From assembly GCF_900546705.1 (NCBI RefSeq), contig NZ_URDP01000020.1, positions 1 to 36,257 on the forward strand: a DNA stretch of 36,257 bases, given 5' to 3'. The notes below the pieces were generated by a model. It was not told where the DNA came from, searched no databases, and saw only the letters and a list, made by a program, of their open reading frames with translations. The number at the start of each line of letters is the position of its first letter. Within the stretch, counting starts at the first letter, position 1. A program made the position numbers and the translations under genes. The stretch comes from an uncultured Oscillibacter sp. GTDB lineage: Bacteria; Bacillota; Clostridia; Oscillospirales; Oscillospiraceae. Shown piece after piece: positions 7,984 through 15,993 of the stretch.

Positions 7984-9912
7984 ATGTCTGAACAAAAGAA
8001 CAATTCCCAGCCGGAGCTGGATCTGAGCCAGCAGCGGCTGGTACGCCGTCAGAAGCTGGCGGAGCTGCAGGCCCAGGGTCAGGACCCCTTCCAGCAGACC
8101 CGGTTTGACTGGGACCATACTTCTGCCCAGATCAAGGAGAACTTTGACGCCCTGGAGGGCAAGGCTGTGAAGGTGGCCGGCCGCCTCATGAGCAAGCGGG
8201 GCATGGGCAAGGTCAGCTTCTGCGACCTGCAGGACCGGGATGGCCGCATCCAGCTCTATGCCCGTCAGGACGAAATGGATGAGGAAGTGTACAAAAAGTT
8301 CAAGAAATTCGACATCGGCGACATCGTGGGCGTGGACGGCGAGGTGTTCCGCACCCAGCGGGGCGAGATGAGCGTCCGGGCCAAGGACATCGTCCTGCTC
8401 TCCAAGTCCCTGCTGCCCCTGCCGGAGAAGTTCCACGGCCTCCAGGACCGGGAGCTGCGTTACCGCCAGCGGTATGTGGATTTGATCGTCAACCCCGACG
8501 TCAAGCGCAACTTTGTCATCCGCTCCAAGTTCATCAAGCACATCCGGGACTTCTTGGATGGTCGGGGCTATATGGAAGTGGAGACGCCGGTACTCAACAC
8601 CATCTCCGGCGGCGCCACCGCCCGGCCTTTCATCACCCACCACAACACCCTGGACATCGACATGTATATGCGCATCGCCACGGAGCTGCCCCTCAAGCGG
8701 CTGATCGTGGGCGGACTGGACCGGGTGTATGAGATCGGCCGTATCTTCCGCAACGAGGGCATGGACCCCAAGCACAACCCGGAGTTCACCTCCGTGGAGC
8801 TCTATCAGGCCTATGCGGATTTCAACGATATGATGGACCTCTTTGAGGAGCTGCTCTCCTCCGCTGCCAAGAATATCCTGGGCTCTTACCAGGTGGAGTG
8901 GCAGGGCGAGCAGATCGACCTGACGCCCGGCTGGTCCCGGATGACCATGGCCGATGCCGTCAAGGAGTATGTGGGCATCGACTTTATGGCCATCGACAGC
9001 GACGAGGACGCCTGGGCAGCTGCCAGGGCGGCCGGCGTGGTGCTGCCGGAGGGCAAGGAGGCTACCTGGGGCAACGCCCTGTATGAGAGCTTTGACCAGA
9101 AGGTGGAGGAGAAGCTGGTACAGCCTACCTTCATCACAATGCACCCGGTGGATGTTTCTCCCCTGGCCAAACGCAGCCCCAAGGACCCCCGGCTTACCGA
9201 GCGGTTTGAGCTGTTTATCTGCCGCAGTGAGATGGGCAATGCCTTCTCCGAACTCAACGACCCCATCGACCAGAAGCAGCGCTTCCAGAAAGAAGTGGAG
9301 GCCCGGGCCAAGGGCGACAGCGAGGCCGGCATGATGGACGACGACTATATCAACGCTCTGGAGTACGGTTTGCCTCCCACGGGCGGTCTGGGCATTGGAG
9401 TTGACCGGTGCGTCATGCTCCTGACCAATTCCGATACCATCCGGGACGTTATCCTGTTCCCCACCATGAAGCCGCTGGACAAGCCCGAGAACGCCAAGAA
9501 GGGAACCGCTCCGGCCCAGGCTCCTGTGGAGAAGATCGACTTTTCCAAGGTGGAGATCGAGCCGCTGTTCCAGGAGTTCGTGGACTTTGAGACCTTCTCC
9601 AAGTCCGATTTCCGCGCTGTGAAGGTGAAGTCCTGCGAGGCCGTGAAAAAGAGCAAGAAGCTCTTGAAGTTTGTCCTGGACGACGGTACCGGCACCGACC
9701 GGGTGATCCTCAGCGGCATCCATGAGTACTATGAGCCGGAGGAACTGGTGGGCAAGACCTGCATCGCCATCACCAACCTGCCCCCCCGGCCCATGATGGG
9801 CATCGACTCCTGCGGCATGCTGATTTCCGCCGTCCACCACGAGGAGGGCACGGAGAAGCTCCATCTTCTGATGGTGGATGACCATATCCCGGCGGGCGCC
9901 AAGCTCTACTGA
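7984..9912 (+). CDS. lysS: Lysyl-tRNA synthetase (class II) with C-terminal tRNA-binding domain
   Basis: The enzyme charges tRNA-Lys with lysine. The 642-residue protein has the anticodon-binding OB fold (about residues 57-150), class II motif 2 near residue 252 (GRIFRNEGMDPKHNPEFT) and motif 3 near residue 462 (GLPPTGGLGIGVDR). Standard bacterial LysRS ends around FPTMKP (here about residue 495). Another 145 residues follow: a short linker rich in Ala, Pro and Lys, then a Trbp111/MetG-C-terminal-type OB domain (FSKSDFRAVKV, NLPPRPMMGIDSCGMLISAV). Such domains bind tRNA nonspecifically at the elbow in other synthetases, so a similar role is likely. ATG 7984 follows GGAG by 10 bases. A terminator comes 38 bases after the stop. 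Confidence 0.95.
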   Translation: MSEQKNNSQPELDLSQQRLVRRQKLAELQAQGQDPFQQTRFDWDHTSAQIKENFDALEGKAVKVAGRLMSKRGMGKVSFCDLQDRDGRIQLYARQDEMDEEVYKKFKKFDIGDIVGVDGEVFRTQRGEMSVRAKDIVLLSKSLLPLPEKFHGLQDRELRYRQRYVDLIVNPDVKRNFVIRSKFIKHIRDFLDGRGYMEVETPVLNTISGGATARPFITHHNTLDIDMYMRIATELPLKRLIVGGLDRVYEIGRIFRNEGMDPKHNPEFTSVELYQAYADFNDMMDLFEELLSSAAKNILGSYQVEWQGEQIDLTPGWSRMTMADAVKEYVGIDFMAIDSDEDAWAAARAAGVVLPEGKEATWGNALYESFDQKVEEKLVQPTFITMHPVDVSPLAKRSPKDPRLTERFELFICRSEMGNAFSELNDPIDQKQRFQKEVEARAKGDSEAGMMDDDYINALEYGLPPTGGLGIGVDRCVMLLTNSDTIRDVILFPTMKPLDKPENAKKGTAPAQAPVEKIDFSKVEIEPLFQEFVDFETFSKSDFRAVKVKSCEAVKKSKKLLKFVLDDGTGTDRVILSGIHEYYEPEELVGKTCIAITNLPPRPMMGIDSCGMLISAVHHEEGTEKLHLLMVDDHIPAGAKLY

Positions 9913-9950
9913 GCGCTGCCTGCGGACTGCGATTTGCAGAATACGAGAAT

Positions 9951-9986
9951 AAAATCCCCCATGCCCTGCGGCATGGGGGATTTTTT
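9951..9986 (+). terminator. Rho-independent terminator after lysS
   Basis: A 14-bp stem (9951-9964 with 9971-9984) with a six-base loop and T run to 9986. Confidence 0.94.
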
Positions 9987-9988
9987 CG

Positions 9989-10017
9989 TTGTCAGAAATG
10001 CGGCAATCAGGTATACT
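9989..10017 (+). promoter_or_regulatory. Sigma-A promoter of the molybdoenzyme operon
   Basis: TTGTCA (9989-9994), 17-base spacer, TATACT (10012-10017), directly behind the lysS terminator. Transcript start near 10024. Confidence 0.75.
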
Positions 10018-10080
10018 GAATCAAACCGACGTACCCGCGTGCAGTGGGGTACGGATCAAGACCACGGGCAGGTGAACCAT

Positions 10081-12324
10081 ATGGAACAACACAGTGAGAC
10101 GAAAATCATTCACACCACCGGCCGCAACAACTGCGGCGGCCGGTGCATCATCCACGCCCATGTGCGGGATGGAAAAATCGAAAAGCTGACCACGGACACG
10201 CCCCAGGCGGCAGGGGATGACGTACCCCTGTGCGCCTGTGTCCGGGGATTGAACTATCACAAGACCTTTTTGGGCCCGGACCGGCTCCGCTACCCCATGA
10301 AGCGGGTAGGCCGGCGGGGAGAGGGGAAATTCCAGCGCATCAGTTGGGAGGAGGCCACGGACCTGATCGCCCGGGAATGGGTGCGCATCCGGGATACCTA
10401 CGGCCCCGGCTCCCGCTATGTGAATTACGCCACCGGCATCAGCGCCGCCATCAGCGGAGGCAGCCTGGCCAAGCGGCTTTTGAAGCTGGACGGCGGATAC
10501 CTGGGCTACTACAACAGCTATTCCACCGCCTGTATCCGCAAGGCCACCGACCTGATGTACGGTACCTGCGAGACGGGCAACAGCCTCAGCGACTGGCTCA
10601 GCAGCAACCTCATCATCCTCTGGGGCCACAACCCGGCGGAGACGAAGTTTGACAGTGAGACTATGTACTACCTGCGCCGGGCCAGGAAGAAGGGCATCCC
10701 CATCATCGTGGTGGACCCCCGCCGCAACGACACGGCGGAGCAGCTTGGGGCCGAGTGGATTCCCCTGCGGCCCGCCACGGACGCGGCGCTGCTGGACGCC
10801 ATGGCCTACGTGATCGTGGAGGAGGGCTTGCAGGACCAGGACTTCCTGGACCGCTGCTGCCTGGGCTTTGACAAGGCCCATATGCCCGAGGGGGTGGACC
10901 CGTCGGAGTGTGTGCTTTCTTACCTCACCGGCGAGAAAGACGGCGTGGCAAAAACGCCGGAATGGGCCCAGGACATCACCGGCGTTCCGGCTGAAACGAT
11001 CCGCTCCCTGGCCATCCGTTATGCCACCGCCCGGCCTGCGGCGCTGGTGCAGGGCTTCGGCGCTCAGCGCCACGCCTACGGCGAGCAGGGAGCCCGGGGC
11101 GGCATTTTGCTGGCCTGCATGACCGGCAATGTGGGTGTCTCCGGCGGCTGGGCCTGCGGCAGCGGCCTTTGCACCCAGCACCCCTGGGTGGATATGCCGG
11201 AGGTACCAAACCCCTATCCCATGCAGATTCCCACGTACCTCTGGACGGAGGCGGTGGTGCGGGGCCACGAGCTGACGGCTCTGGACGGCGTCACCGGCGG
11301 TGCACAGCTTGCAAGCGACGTCAAGATGATCTTGAACCTTGCGGGCAACTGCCTCATTAACCAGCACGGGGACATCAACCGCACGGCGGAAATTCTGCGG
11401 GATACCTCCAAGTGCGAGTTCATCGTGTGCAGCGACCTCTTTATGACGGCCAGCGCCAAGTTTGCCGACGTGCTGCTGCCGGGCGTCTCCATGTTCGAGG
11501 CGGAGAACATCACCCAGCCCTGGCAGTACGGGGACTTTGTGGGCTTCAATAACCAAGTCATCGAGCCGCTGTACGAGGGTCGGTTCGAGTACGACTGGCT
11601 CAGTGAGGTGGCGGAGAAGATCGGCCTGGGGCCCCAGTTCACGGAAGGCCGCACCCTGGGCCAGTGGCTGGAGTGGTGCTATGAGGATCTCCGGCACAAG
11701 GAGCCGGAGCTGCCGGACTATGAGACGTTCAAAAAAGCGGGGATTTACCGCTACCAAAATACCCCGGTGCGCATCGCCTTTGCCGACCAGCGGCGGGACA
11801 TCGCCCATCACCCGTTTCCCACCCCCAGCGGCAAGGTGGAGCTGTTCTCCCCGGAGATCTATCGCACAAAGTTCCGGGACTTCATGCCCGCCATTCCCCG
11901 ATATGTGGACCCGCCGGAGGGACCCAACGACCCCCTGCGGGAAAAATACCCTCTCCAGCTCATCGGATGGCACACCAAGCGCCGCTGCCACTCCATCCAC
12001 GACAACAATCAGGCGATGCACGCCATCGATCCCCAGGCCCTGTGGATGAATCCGGCGGACGCCCGGGCCCGGGGCATCACCGAGGGACAGCAGGTGCTCA
12101 TCTGGAACGACCGGGGCCGGGTGCAGATCGGCGCCCACCTGACGGACCGGATCATGCCCGGCGTGGTGGCCCTCTCTCAGGGGGCCTGGTATGCGCCCGA
12201 TGAAAACGGCACGGACCACGGCGGGTGCATCAACGTGCTCACCTCTCTGCGTCCCACTCCCTACGCCCGGGGCAACGGCCAGCACACCAATCTGGTGGAA
12301 GTGCGCCTGGCCGGAGAGCCGTGA
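10081..12324 (+). CDS. Molybdopterin oxidoreductase, DmsA/YnfE-like
   Basis: A 747-residue catalytic subunit of the DMSO reductase family, which reduces S- or N-oxides or related substrates using a bis-MGD molybdenum cofactor. ATG 10081 gives the family N-terminus; the open frame upstream crosses the promoter. Compared from memory with E. coli DmsA, similarity runs from RYPMKRVGRRGEGKFQRISWEEA to GGCINVLT at the end. Ser148 (in NSYSTAC) matches the DmsA molybdenum ligand. The iron-sulfur motif has Cys18, Cys22 and Cys53, but the first ligand position holds Gly14, and an extra Cys51 is present. There is no Tat signal and no dmsB or dmsC next to it, so it appears cytoplasmic. The true substrate is unknown. 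mobB follows. Confidence 0.85.
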   Translation: MEQHSETKIIHTTGRNNCGGRCIIHAHVRDGKIEKLTTDTPQAAGDDVPLCACVRGLNYHKTFLGPDRLRYPMKRVGRRGEGKFQRISWEEATDLIAREWVRIRDTYGPGSRYVNYATGISAAISGGSLAKRLLKLDGGYLGYYNSYSTACIRKATDLMYGTCETGNSLSDWLSSNLIILWGHNPAETKFDSETMYYLRRARKKGIPIIVVDPRRNDTAEQLGAEWIPLRPATDAALLDAMAYVIVEEGLQDQDFLDRCCLGFDKAHMPEGVDPSECVLSYLTGEKDGVAKTPEWAQDITGVPAETIRSLAIRYATARPAALVQGFGAQRHAYGEQGARGGILLACMTGNVGVSGGWACGSGLCTQHPWVDMPEVPNPYPMQIPTYLWTEAVVRGHELTALDGVTGGAQLASDVKMILNLAGNCLINQHGDINRTAEILRDTSKCEFIVCSDLFMTASAKFADVLLPGVSMFEAENITQPWQYGDFVGFNNQVIEPLYEGRFEYDWLSEVAEKIGLGPQFTEGRTLGQWLEWCYEDLRHKEPELPDYETFKKAGIYRYQNTPVRIAFADQRRDIAHHPFPTPSGKVELFSPEIYRTKFRDFMPAIPRYVDPPEGPNDPLREKYPLQLIGWHTKRRCHSIHDNNQAMHAIDPQALWMNPADARARGITEGQQVLIWNDRGRVQIGAHLTDRIMPGVVALSQGAWYAPDENGTDHGGCINVLTSLRPTPYARGNGQHTNLVEVRLAGEP

Positions 12325-12334
12325 AGGCGGCGCC

Positions 12335-12814
12335 ATGGCGGAGGTCTATGTATTTGCCGCCTGGTCCGGCACGGGAAAGACGGCGTATCTGGAGCGGCTT
12401 ATTCCATACCTGAACCAATTGGGTCTGACGGCGGCGGTGGTAAAGCACGATGTCCACGGCCTTGCCCTGGATCGCCCCGGCAAGGACTCCCACCGACTCT
12501 TTGCTGCGGGGGCGGAGGCCACGGCGGTGGTATGCGGCGGGGAAGTGCTGCTGCACCGCCGTGCCGAACCCTCGCTGGAGGAGGTGCTGGCGCTGCTTCC
12601 TCCCACGGACCTGGTGCTGGTGGAGGGATTCAAGTCATCCCACTACCCGAAGATCGCCGTCTGCCGCGCCGCTTCTGGAAAGCCCCTGGCAGCGCCGGAG
12701 GAGTGCCTGGCGGTGGTGACGGACACGGCGCTGGACGTGCCCTGCCCCCAGTTCCCCCTGGACAAGCCGGAGGTCCTGGCAGCCTTTCTGGCGGCCCGGC
12801 ATGGCGGCGGATGA
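12335..12814 (+). CDS. mobB: Molybdopterin-guanine dinucleotide biosynthesis protein MobB
   Basis: MobB is a small GTP-binding adapter that assists MobA in making the MGD cofactor. The start is ATG 12335 (MAEVYVFAAWSGTGKT); the open frame to its left runs antisense to common sense inside the molybdoenzyme gene. The 159-residue protein has a Walker A SGTGKT at residues 11-16, followed by the MobB motifs VVKHDVHGL, DSHRLFAAGAEAT and DLVLVEGFKSSHYPKI. The usual GY-x-NSGKT start is changed to AAWSGTGKT. It lies 10 bases after the molybdoenzyme gene and is probably coupled to it, supplying its cofactor. A terminator follows. Confidence 0.92.
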   Translation: MAEVYVFAAWSGTGKTAYLERLIPYLNQLGLTAAVVKHDVHGLALDRPGKDSHRLFAAGAEATAVVCGGEVLLHRRAEPSLEEVLALLPPTDLVLVEGFKSSHYPKIAVCRAASGKPLAAPEECLAVVTDTALDVPCPQFPLDKPEVLAAFLAARHGGG

Positions 12815-12843
12815 ACGTCGAAACATACAAAATATGCAAAAAA

Positions 12844-12875
12844 GAAAATACCCCATCGGGGTATTTTCTTTTTTT
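12844..12875 (+). terminator. Rho-independent terminator after mobB
   Basis: An 11-bp stem (12844-12854 with 12858-12868), ATC loop and seven T to 12875. Confidence 0.93.
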
Positions 12876-12887
12876 GCTCCCGGAGCC

Positions 12888-12916
12888 TTGACATATACCC
12901 TATGGGGGTATATAAT
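12888..12916 (+). promoter_or_regulatory. Consensus sigma-A promoter of csoR-copA
   Basis: Perfect TTGACA (12888-12893) and TATAAT (12911-12916), 17-base spacer. The spacer is filled by an inverted repeat, so the promoter is strong unless a repressor is bound. Confidence 0.93.
12893..12913. promoter_or_regulatory. CsoR-type operator
   Basis: Perfect 8-base inverted repeat ATATACCC (12893-12900) and GGGTATAT (12906-12913) around five bases. The T-A-C-C-C / G-G-G-T-A pattern is that of CsoR operators, and it lies between the -35 and -10 of the csoR promoter, so apo-CsoR would block RNA polymerase until copper binds. Confidence 0.85.
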
Positions 12917-12942
12917 GCGGCACAGAAAGCGAGGGATCAGCC

Positions 12943-13239
12943 ATGGAGACTTGCGGCTGTCACAGAACGAAAGAACGGTCGGAGGAGGAGTACAAGCGGC
13001 TCATCCACCGGCTTAACCGGATCGAGGGCCAGATCCGGGGCATCCGGGGCATGGTGGAAAAAAGCGCCTACTGCCCGGATATCCTGGCCCAGGTGGCCGC
13101 GGCCAACGCGGCCCTCAACGCCTTCAGCAAGGAGCTGCTGGCAAACCACATCAAAACCTGCGTGGCCCAGGATATCCGCGCAGGGAAGGATGAGACCATT
13201 GACGAGCTGCTGGTGACGCTGCGCAAGCTGATGAAGTGA
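12943..13239 (+). CDS. csoR: Copper-sensing transcriptional repressor CsoR
   Basis: CsoR is a small all-helical repressor that releases DNA when Cu(I) binds. The 98-residue product has the family core RLIHRLNRIEGQIRGIRGMVE. The Cu(I) ligands are in place: Cys44 (YCPDIL), His69 and Cys73 (NHIKTC). The gene starts at ATG 12943, 7 bases after GAGGGA. An additional METCGCH sequence at the N-terminus offers two Cys and a His that are not part of the standard site. It is autoregulated through the operator over its own promoter, and copA follows after 25 bases with a GGAGG-type site. Confidence 0.93.
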   Translation: METCGCHRTKERSEEEYKRLIHRLNRIEGQIRGIRGMVEKSAYCPDILAQVAAANAALNAFSKELLANHIKTCVAQDIRAGKDETIDELLVTLRKLMK

Positions 13240-13264
13240 GCGGCGCACCGCACAGGAGGAAACT

Positions 13265-15772
13265 ATGGAACAATATCAGGTCACGGGCATGAGCTGCGCC
13301 GCGTGCAGCGCCCGTGTGGAAAAAGCGGTATCGAAGGTGCCGGGGGTCACGGGGTGCTCCGTGAGTCTTTTGACCAACTCCATGGGCGTGGAGGGCAGCG
13401 CCGACCCGGCGGCGGTCATTGCCGCCGTGGAGCAGGCGGGCTACGGTGCCGCAGTCAAGGGCGCGGCGCAGACAGCGCCGTCTCCGGCGGCCCAGGAGGA
13501 GGCTCTGGCAGACCATGAGACGCCCCGATTGAAGCGGCGGCTTCTGGCGTCCCTTGGGTTTTTGCTGGTGCTCATGTATCTTTCCATGGGGCACACCATG
13601 TGGGGCTGGCCCCTGCCGTCCTTTTTCGAGGGCAACCCGGCGGCCTTGGGCATCACCCAGCTGCTGCTGACGACGGTGATTATGGTCATCAACCAGCGGT
13701 TTTTCATCAGCGGCTTCCGGGGGCTTTTGCACCGCTCGCCCAATATGGATACACTGGTGGCGCTGGGGTCCGGGGCATCCTTTGTGTACAGCGTGTACGC
13801 CCTGTTCGCCCTGACTGCGGCGCAGGCCCGGGGAGACAGCGCTGCCGCCATGGGATATCTCCACGAGTTCTACTTTGAGTCGGCGGCTATGATCCTTACC
13901 CTCATCACCGTAGGCAAGATGCTGGAGGCCCGGTCCAAGGGCAAGACCACCGATGCCCTCAAGGGACTCATGAAGCTCTCGCCCAAGACGGCCACGGTGG
14001 TACGGGACGGAGCGGAGCAAACCGTCCCTGTGGCCCAGGTTCGCCGGGGCGACGTGTTTTTGGTGCGGCCCGGGGAGAGCGTCCCCGTGGACGGTGTGGT
14101 GCTGGAGGGCGAGAGCGCCGTGGATGAGTCCGCTCTGACCGGGGAGAGCATCCCCGTGGATAAAGCTGCCGGGGACAGCGTGTCCGCTGCCACGGTGAAC
14201 CGGTCCGGGTTCCTCCGGTGCGAGGCCACCCGGGTGGGGGAGGACACCACTCTGGCCCAGATCATCCGCATGGTCAGCGACGCGGCGGCCACCAAGGCTC
14301 CCATCGCCAAGATAGCCGACCGGGTGTCCGGCGTATTCGTGCCGGTGGTCATGGCTATTGCCGCCATTACCACAGTGGTGTGGCTGCTGGCCGGGCAGAG
14401 CGTGGGCTTTGCCCTGGCACGGGGCATCTCCGTGCTGGTGATCTCCTGTCCCTGCGCCCTGGGCCTTGCCACGCCGGTGGCCATCATGGTGGGCAGCGGC
14501 ATGGGCGCCAAGAACGGCATCCTCTTCAAGACAGCCGTCTCCCTGGAGGAGATGGGCAAGGTGAACATCGTGGCCCTGGACAAGACCGGAACCATCACCA
14601 GCGGACAGCCTGCGGTGACGGACCTGATCCCGGCGGAGGGCGTCACGGAGGAAGAACTGCTGAGGCTGGCCTATGCCCTGGAACAGTACAGCGAGCATCC
14701 GCTGGCCCGGGCCATTTTGCAGGCGGCCCAGGAGCGGAAGCTGCCGCCGGAGCCGGTGACAGAGTTCCAGGCCCTGCCCGGCAACGGCCTGACGGCCCGG
14801 CAGGACGGCGCGGTGCTCTGGGGCGGAAGCGTGGATTTCATCGGCGGGCGAACGGCCCTGCCGGAGCAGATGAAACGCGCGGCGGAGCGCCTGGCAACGG
14901 AGGGCAAGACGCCCCTGGTGTTTACCCGGGATGAAAAACTGCTGGGCATCATCGCCGTGGCGGATGTCATCAAGCCCGACAGCCCCGATGCCATCCGGCA
15001 GCTTCGGAACATGGGCGTGCGGGTGGTCATGCTCACCGGCGACAACCAGCGTACCGCCCGGGCCATCGGCGCCCAGGCGGGCGTGGACGAGGTGGTGGCC
15101 GGCGTGCTGCCCGACGGCAAGGAGCAGGTGATCCGCCAGCTGCAGCGCCAGGGGAAGGTGGCCATGGTGGGCGACGGCATCAACGACGCCCCGGCCCTGA
15201 CCCGGGCCGACATGGGCGTCGCCATCGGTGCCGGTGCGGACGTGGCGGTGGACGCGGCAGATGTGGTACTGGTGAAAAACCGCCTGAGCGATGTGCCGGC
15301 GGCCATCCGCCTGAGCCGGGCCACCCTCCACAACATTCACGAAAACCTGTTCTGGGCGTTTTTCTATAATGTGATCGGCATTCCTCTGGCGGCGGGGGTC
15401 TGGATCCCGCTGCTGGGCTGGCAGCTCAACCCCATGTTCGGGGCGGCGGCCATGAGTCTTTCCAGTTTCTGCGTGGTGACCAACGCGCTGCGTCTGAACT
15501 TCTTTGATGTGCACAGCACGAGGCGCGATCATAAAATCAGACAAAAAAAGGAGAAAAAAACCATGGAAAAGACAATGAAAATTGAAGGCATGATGTGCGG
15601 ACACTGCGAGGCCCGGGTGAAAAAGAGCCTGGAGGCCGTGCCCGGCGTGGAGGAGGCCGTGGTGAGCCACGAGCAGGGAACCGCCGTGGTGCGCCTGAGC
15701 GCTCCGGTGGCCGACGATGCCCTCCGCACGGCAGTGGAGGCCCAGGACTACAAGGTGGTCTCCATCGCGTAA
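13265..15772 (+). CDS. copA: Copper-exporting P1B-type ATPase CopA with C-terminal CopZ-like domain
   Basis: CopA pumps Cu(I) out of the cytoplasm using ATP. The 835-residue protein begins with an HMA metal-binding domain (GMSCAAC, Cys11 and Cys14). It then has the transmembrane CPC motif (Cys395-Pro-Cys397), the phosphorylated Asp439 in DKTGT, the SEHPLA motif of the nucleotide domain and GDGINDAPAL. The normal end, ALRLNFFDV, is near residue 750. After a basic linker a second HMA domain follows in frame (residues 767-835, GMMCGHC with Cys778 and Cys781), equivalent to a free CopZ chaperone. An AAAGGAG and ATG stand exactly at that boundary. Cotranscribed with csoR and ended by a terminator. 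Confidence 0.94.
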   Translation: MEQYQVTGMSCAACSARVEKAVSKVPGVTGCSVSLLTNSMGVEGSADPAAVIAAVEQAGYGAAVKGAAQTAPSPAAQEEALADHETPRLKRRLLASLGFLLVLMYLSMGHTMWGWPLPSFFEGNPAALGITQLLLTTVIMVINQRFFISGFRGLLHRSPNMDTLVALGSGASFVYSVYALFALTAAQARGDSAAAMGYLHEFYFESAAMILTLITVGKMLEARSKGKTTDALKGLMKLSPKTATVVRDGAEQTVPVAQVRRGDVFLVRPGESVPVDGVVLEGESAVDESALTGESIPVDKAAGDSVSAATVNRSGFLRCEATRVGEDTTLAQIIRMVSDAAATKAPIAKIADRVSGVFVPVVMAIAAITTVVWLLAGQSVGFALARGISVLVISCPCALGLATPVAIMVGSGMGAKNGILFKTAVSLEEMGKVNIVALDKTGTITSGQPAVTDLIPAEGVTEEELLRLAYALEQYSEHPLARAILQAAQERKLPPEPVTEFQALPGNGLTARQDGAVLWGGSVDFIGGRTALPEQMKRAAERLATEGKTPLVFTRDEKLLGIIAVADVIKPDSPDAIRQLRNMGVRVVMLTGDNQRTARAIGAQAGVDEVVAGVLPDGKEQVIRQLQRQGKVAMVGDGINDAPALTRADMGVAIGAGADVAVDAADVVLVKNRLSDVPAAIRLSRATLHNIHENLFWAFFYNVIGIPLAAGVWIPLLGWQLNPMFGAAAMSLSSFCVVTNALRLNFFDVHSTRRDHKIRQKKEKKTMEKTMKIEGMMCGHCEARVKKSLEAVPGVEEAVVSHEQGTAVVRLSAPVADDALRTAVEAQDYKVVSIA
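15547..15565 (+). promoter_or_regulatory. Internal ribosome site and in-frame start for a CopZ-like product
   Basis: AAAGGAG (15547-15553) is 9 bases before ATG 15563, codon 767 of copA. Starting here would give a 69-residue protein that is a complete copper chaperone of the CopZ type (MEKTMKIEGMMCGHC). Two A7 runs (15543-15549 and 15554-15560) flank the site and could also allow slippage that ends CopA before the domain. Independent initiation is an inference. Confidence 0.6.
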
Positions 15773-15784
15773 GTCCGACTGCAG

Positions 15785-15819
15785 AAGGGAGCCGCTTGGC
15801 GCGGCTCCCTTTACTTTTT
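15785..15819 (+). terminator. Rho-independent terminator after copA
   Basis: An 11-bp stem (15785-15795 with 15801-15811), five-base loop, then TTACTTTTT. Confidence 0.88.
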
Positions 15820-15897
15820 CCGCTGGGGCGATGGATGCGGCGGCAAAAAAACGGGATTTTCCAGGCACCGGAGGGGAAAAAGGGGGAAAACCATGGC

Positions 15898-15926
15898 TTG
15901 ACAAGCCGGTTGGATACCTTTATGAT
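15898..15926 (+). promoter_or_regulatory. Sigma-A promoter of the trmH-dprA-topA-trmFO-plsX run
   Basis: TTGACA (15898-15903), 17-base spacer, TATGAT (15921-15926); transcript start near 15933. Confidence 0.85.
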
Positions 15927-15947
15927 AAAGAACACATACCAAGATAG

Positions 15948-15966
15948 AGGGGGACACTGTCTCCCT
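15948..15966 (+). other. Leader hairpin before the SpoU methyltransferase gene
   Basis: An 8-bp stem (15948-15955 with 15959-15966, one G-T pair) and an ACT loop, about 15 bases from the predicted transcript start and 12 bases before the ribosome site AAAGGAG at 15978-15984. There is no T run, so it is not a terminator. Confidence 0.5.
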
Positions 15967-15993
15967 ATTTTCCATGGAAAGGAGTCAGTGGAA

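Noticed and set aside
7936..9885. Open frame of 649 codons on the minus strand opposite lysS
   Set aside because: It lacks recognisable motifs, is rich in His, Gly and Leu as expected for the antisense of GC-rich genes, and lies wholly over a certain gene.
10021..12336. Open frame of 771 codons on the minus strand opposite the molybdoenzyme
   Set aside because: Same antisense composition, no ribosome site and no family resemblance; the plus-strand gene is certain.
13151..15904. Open frame of 917 codons on the minus strand opposite copA
   Set aside because: Antisense artefact over a well-conserved ATPase; it also runs through the copA terminator.
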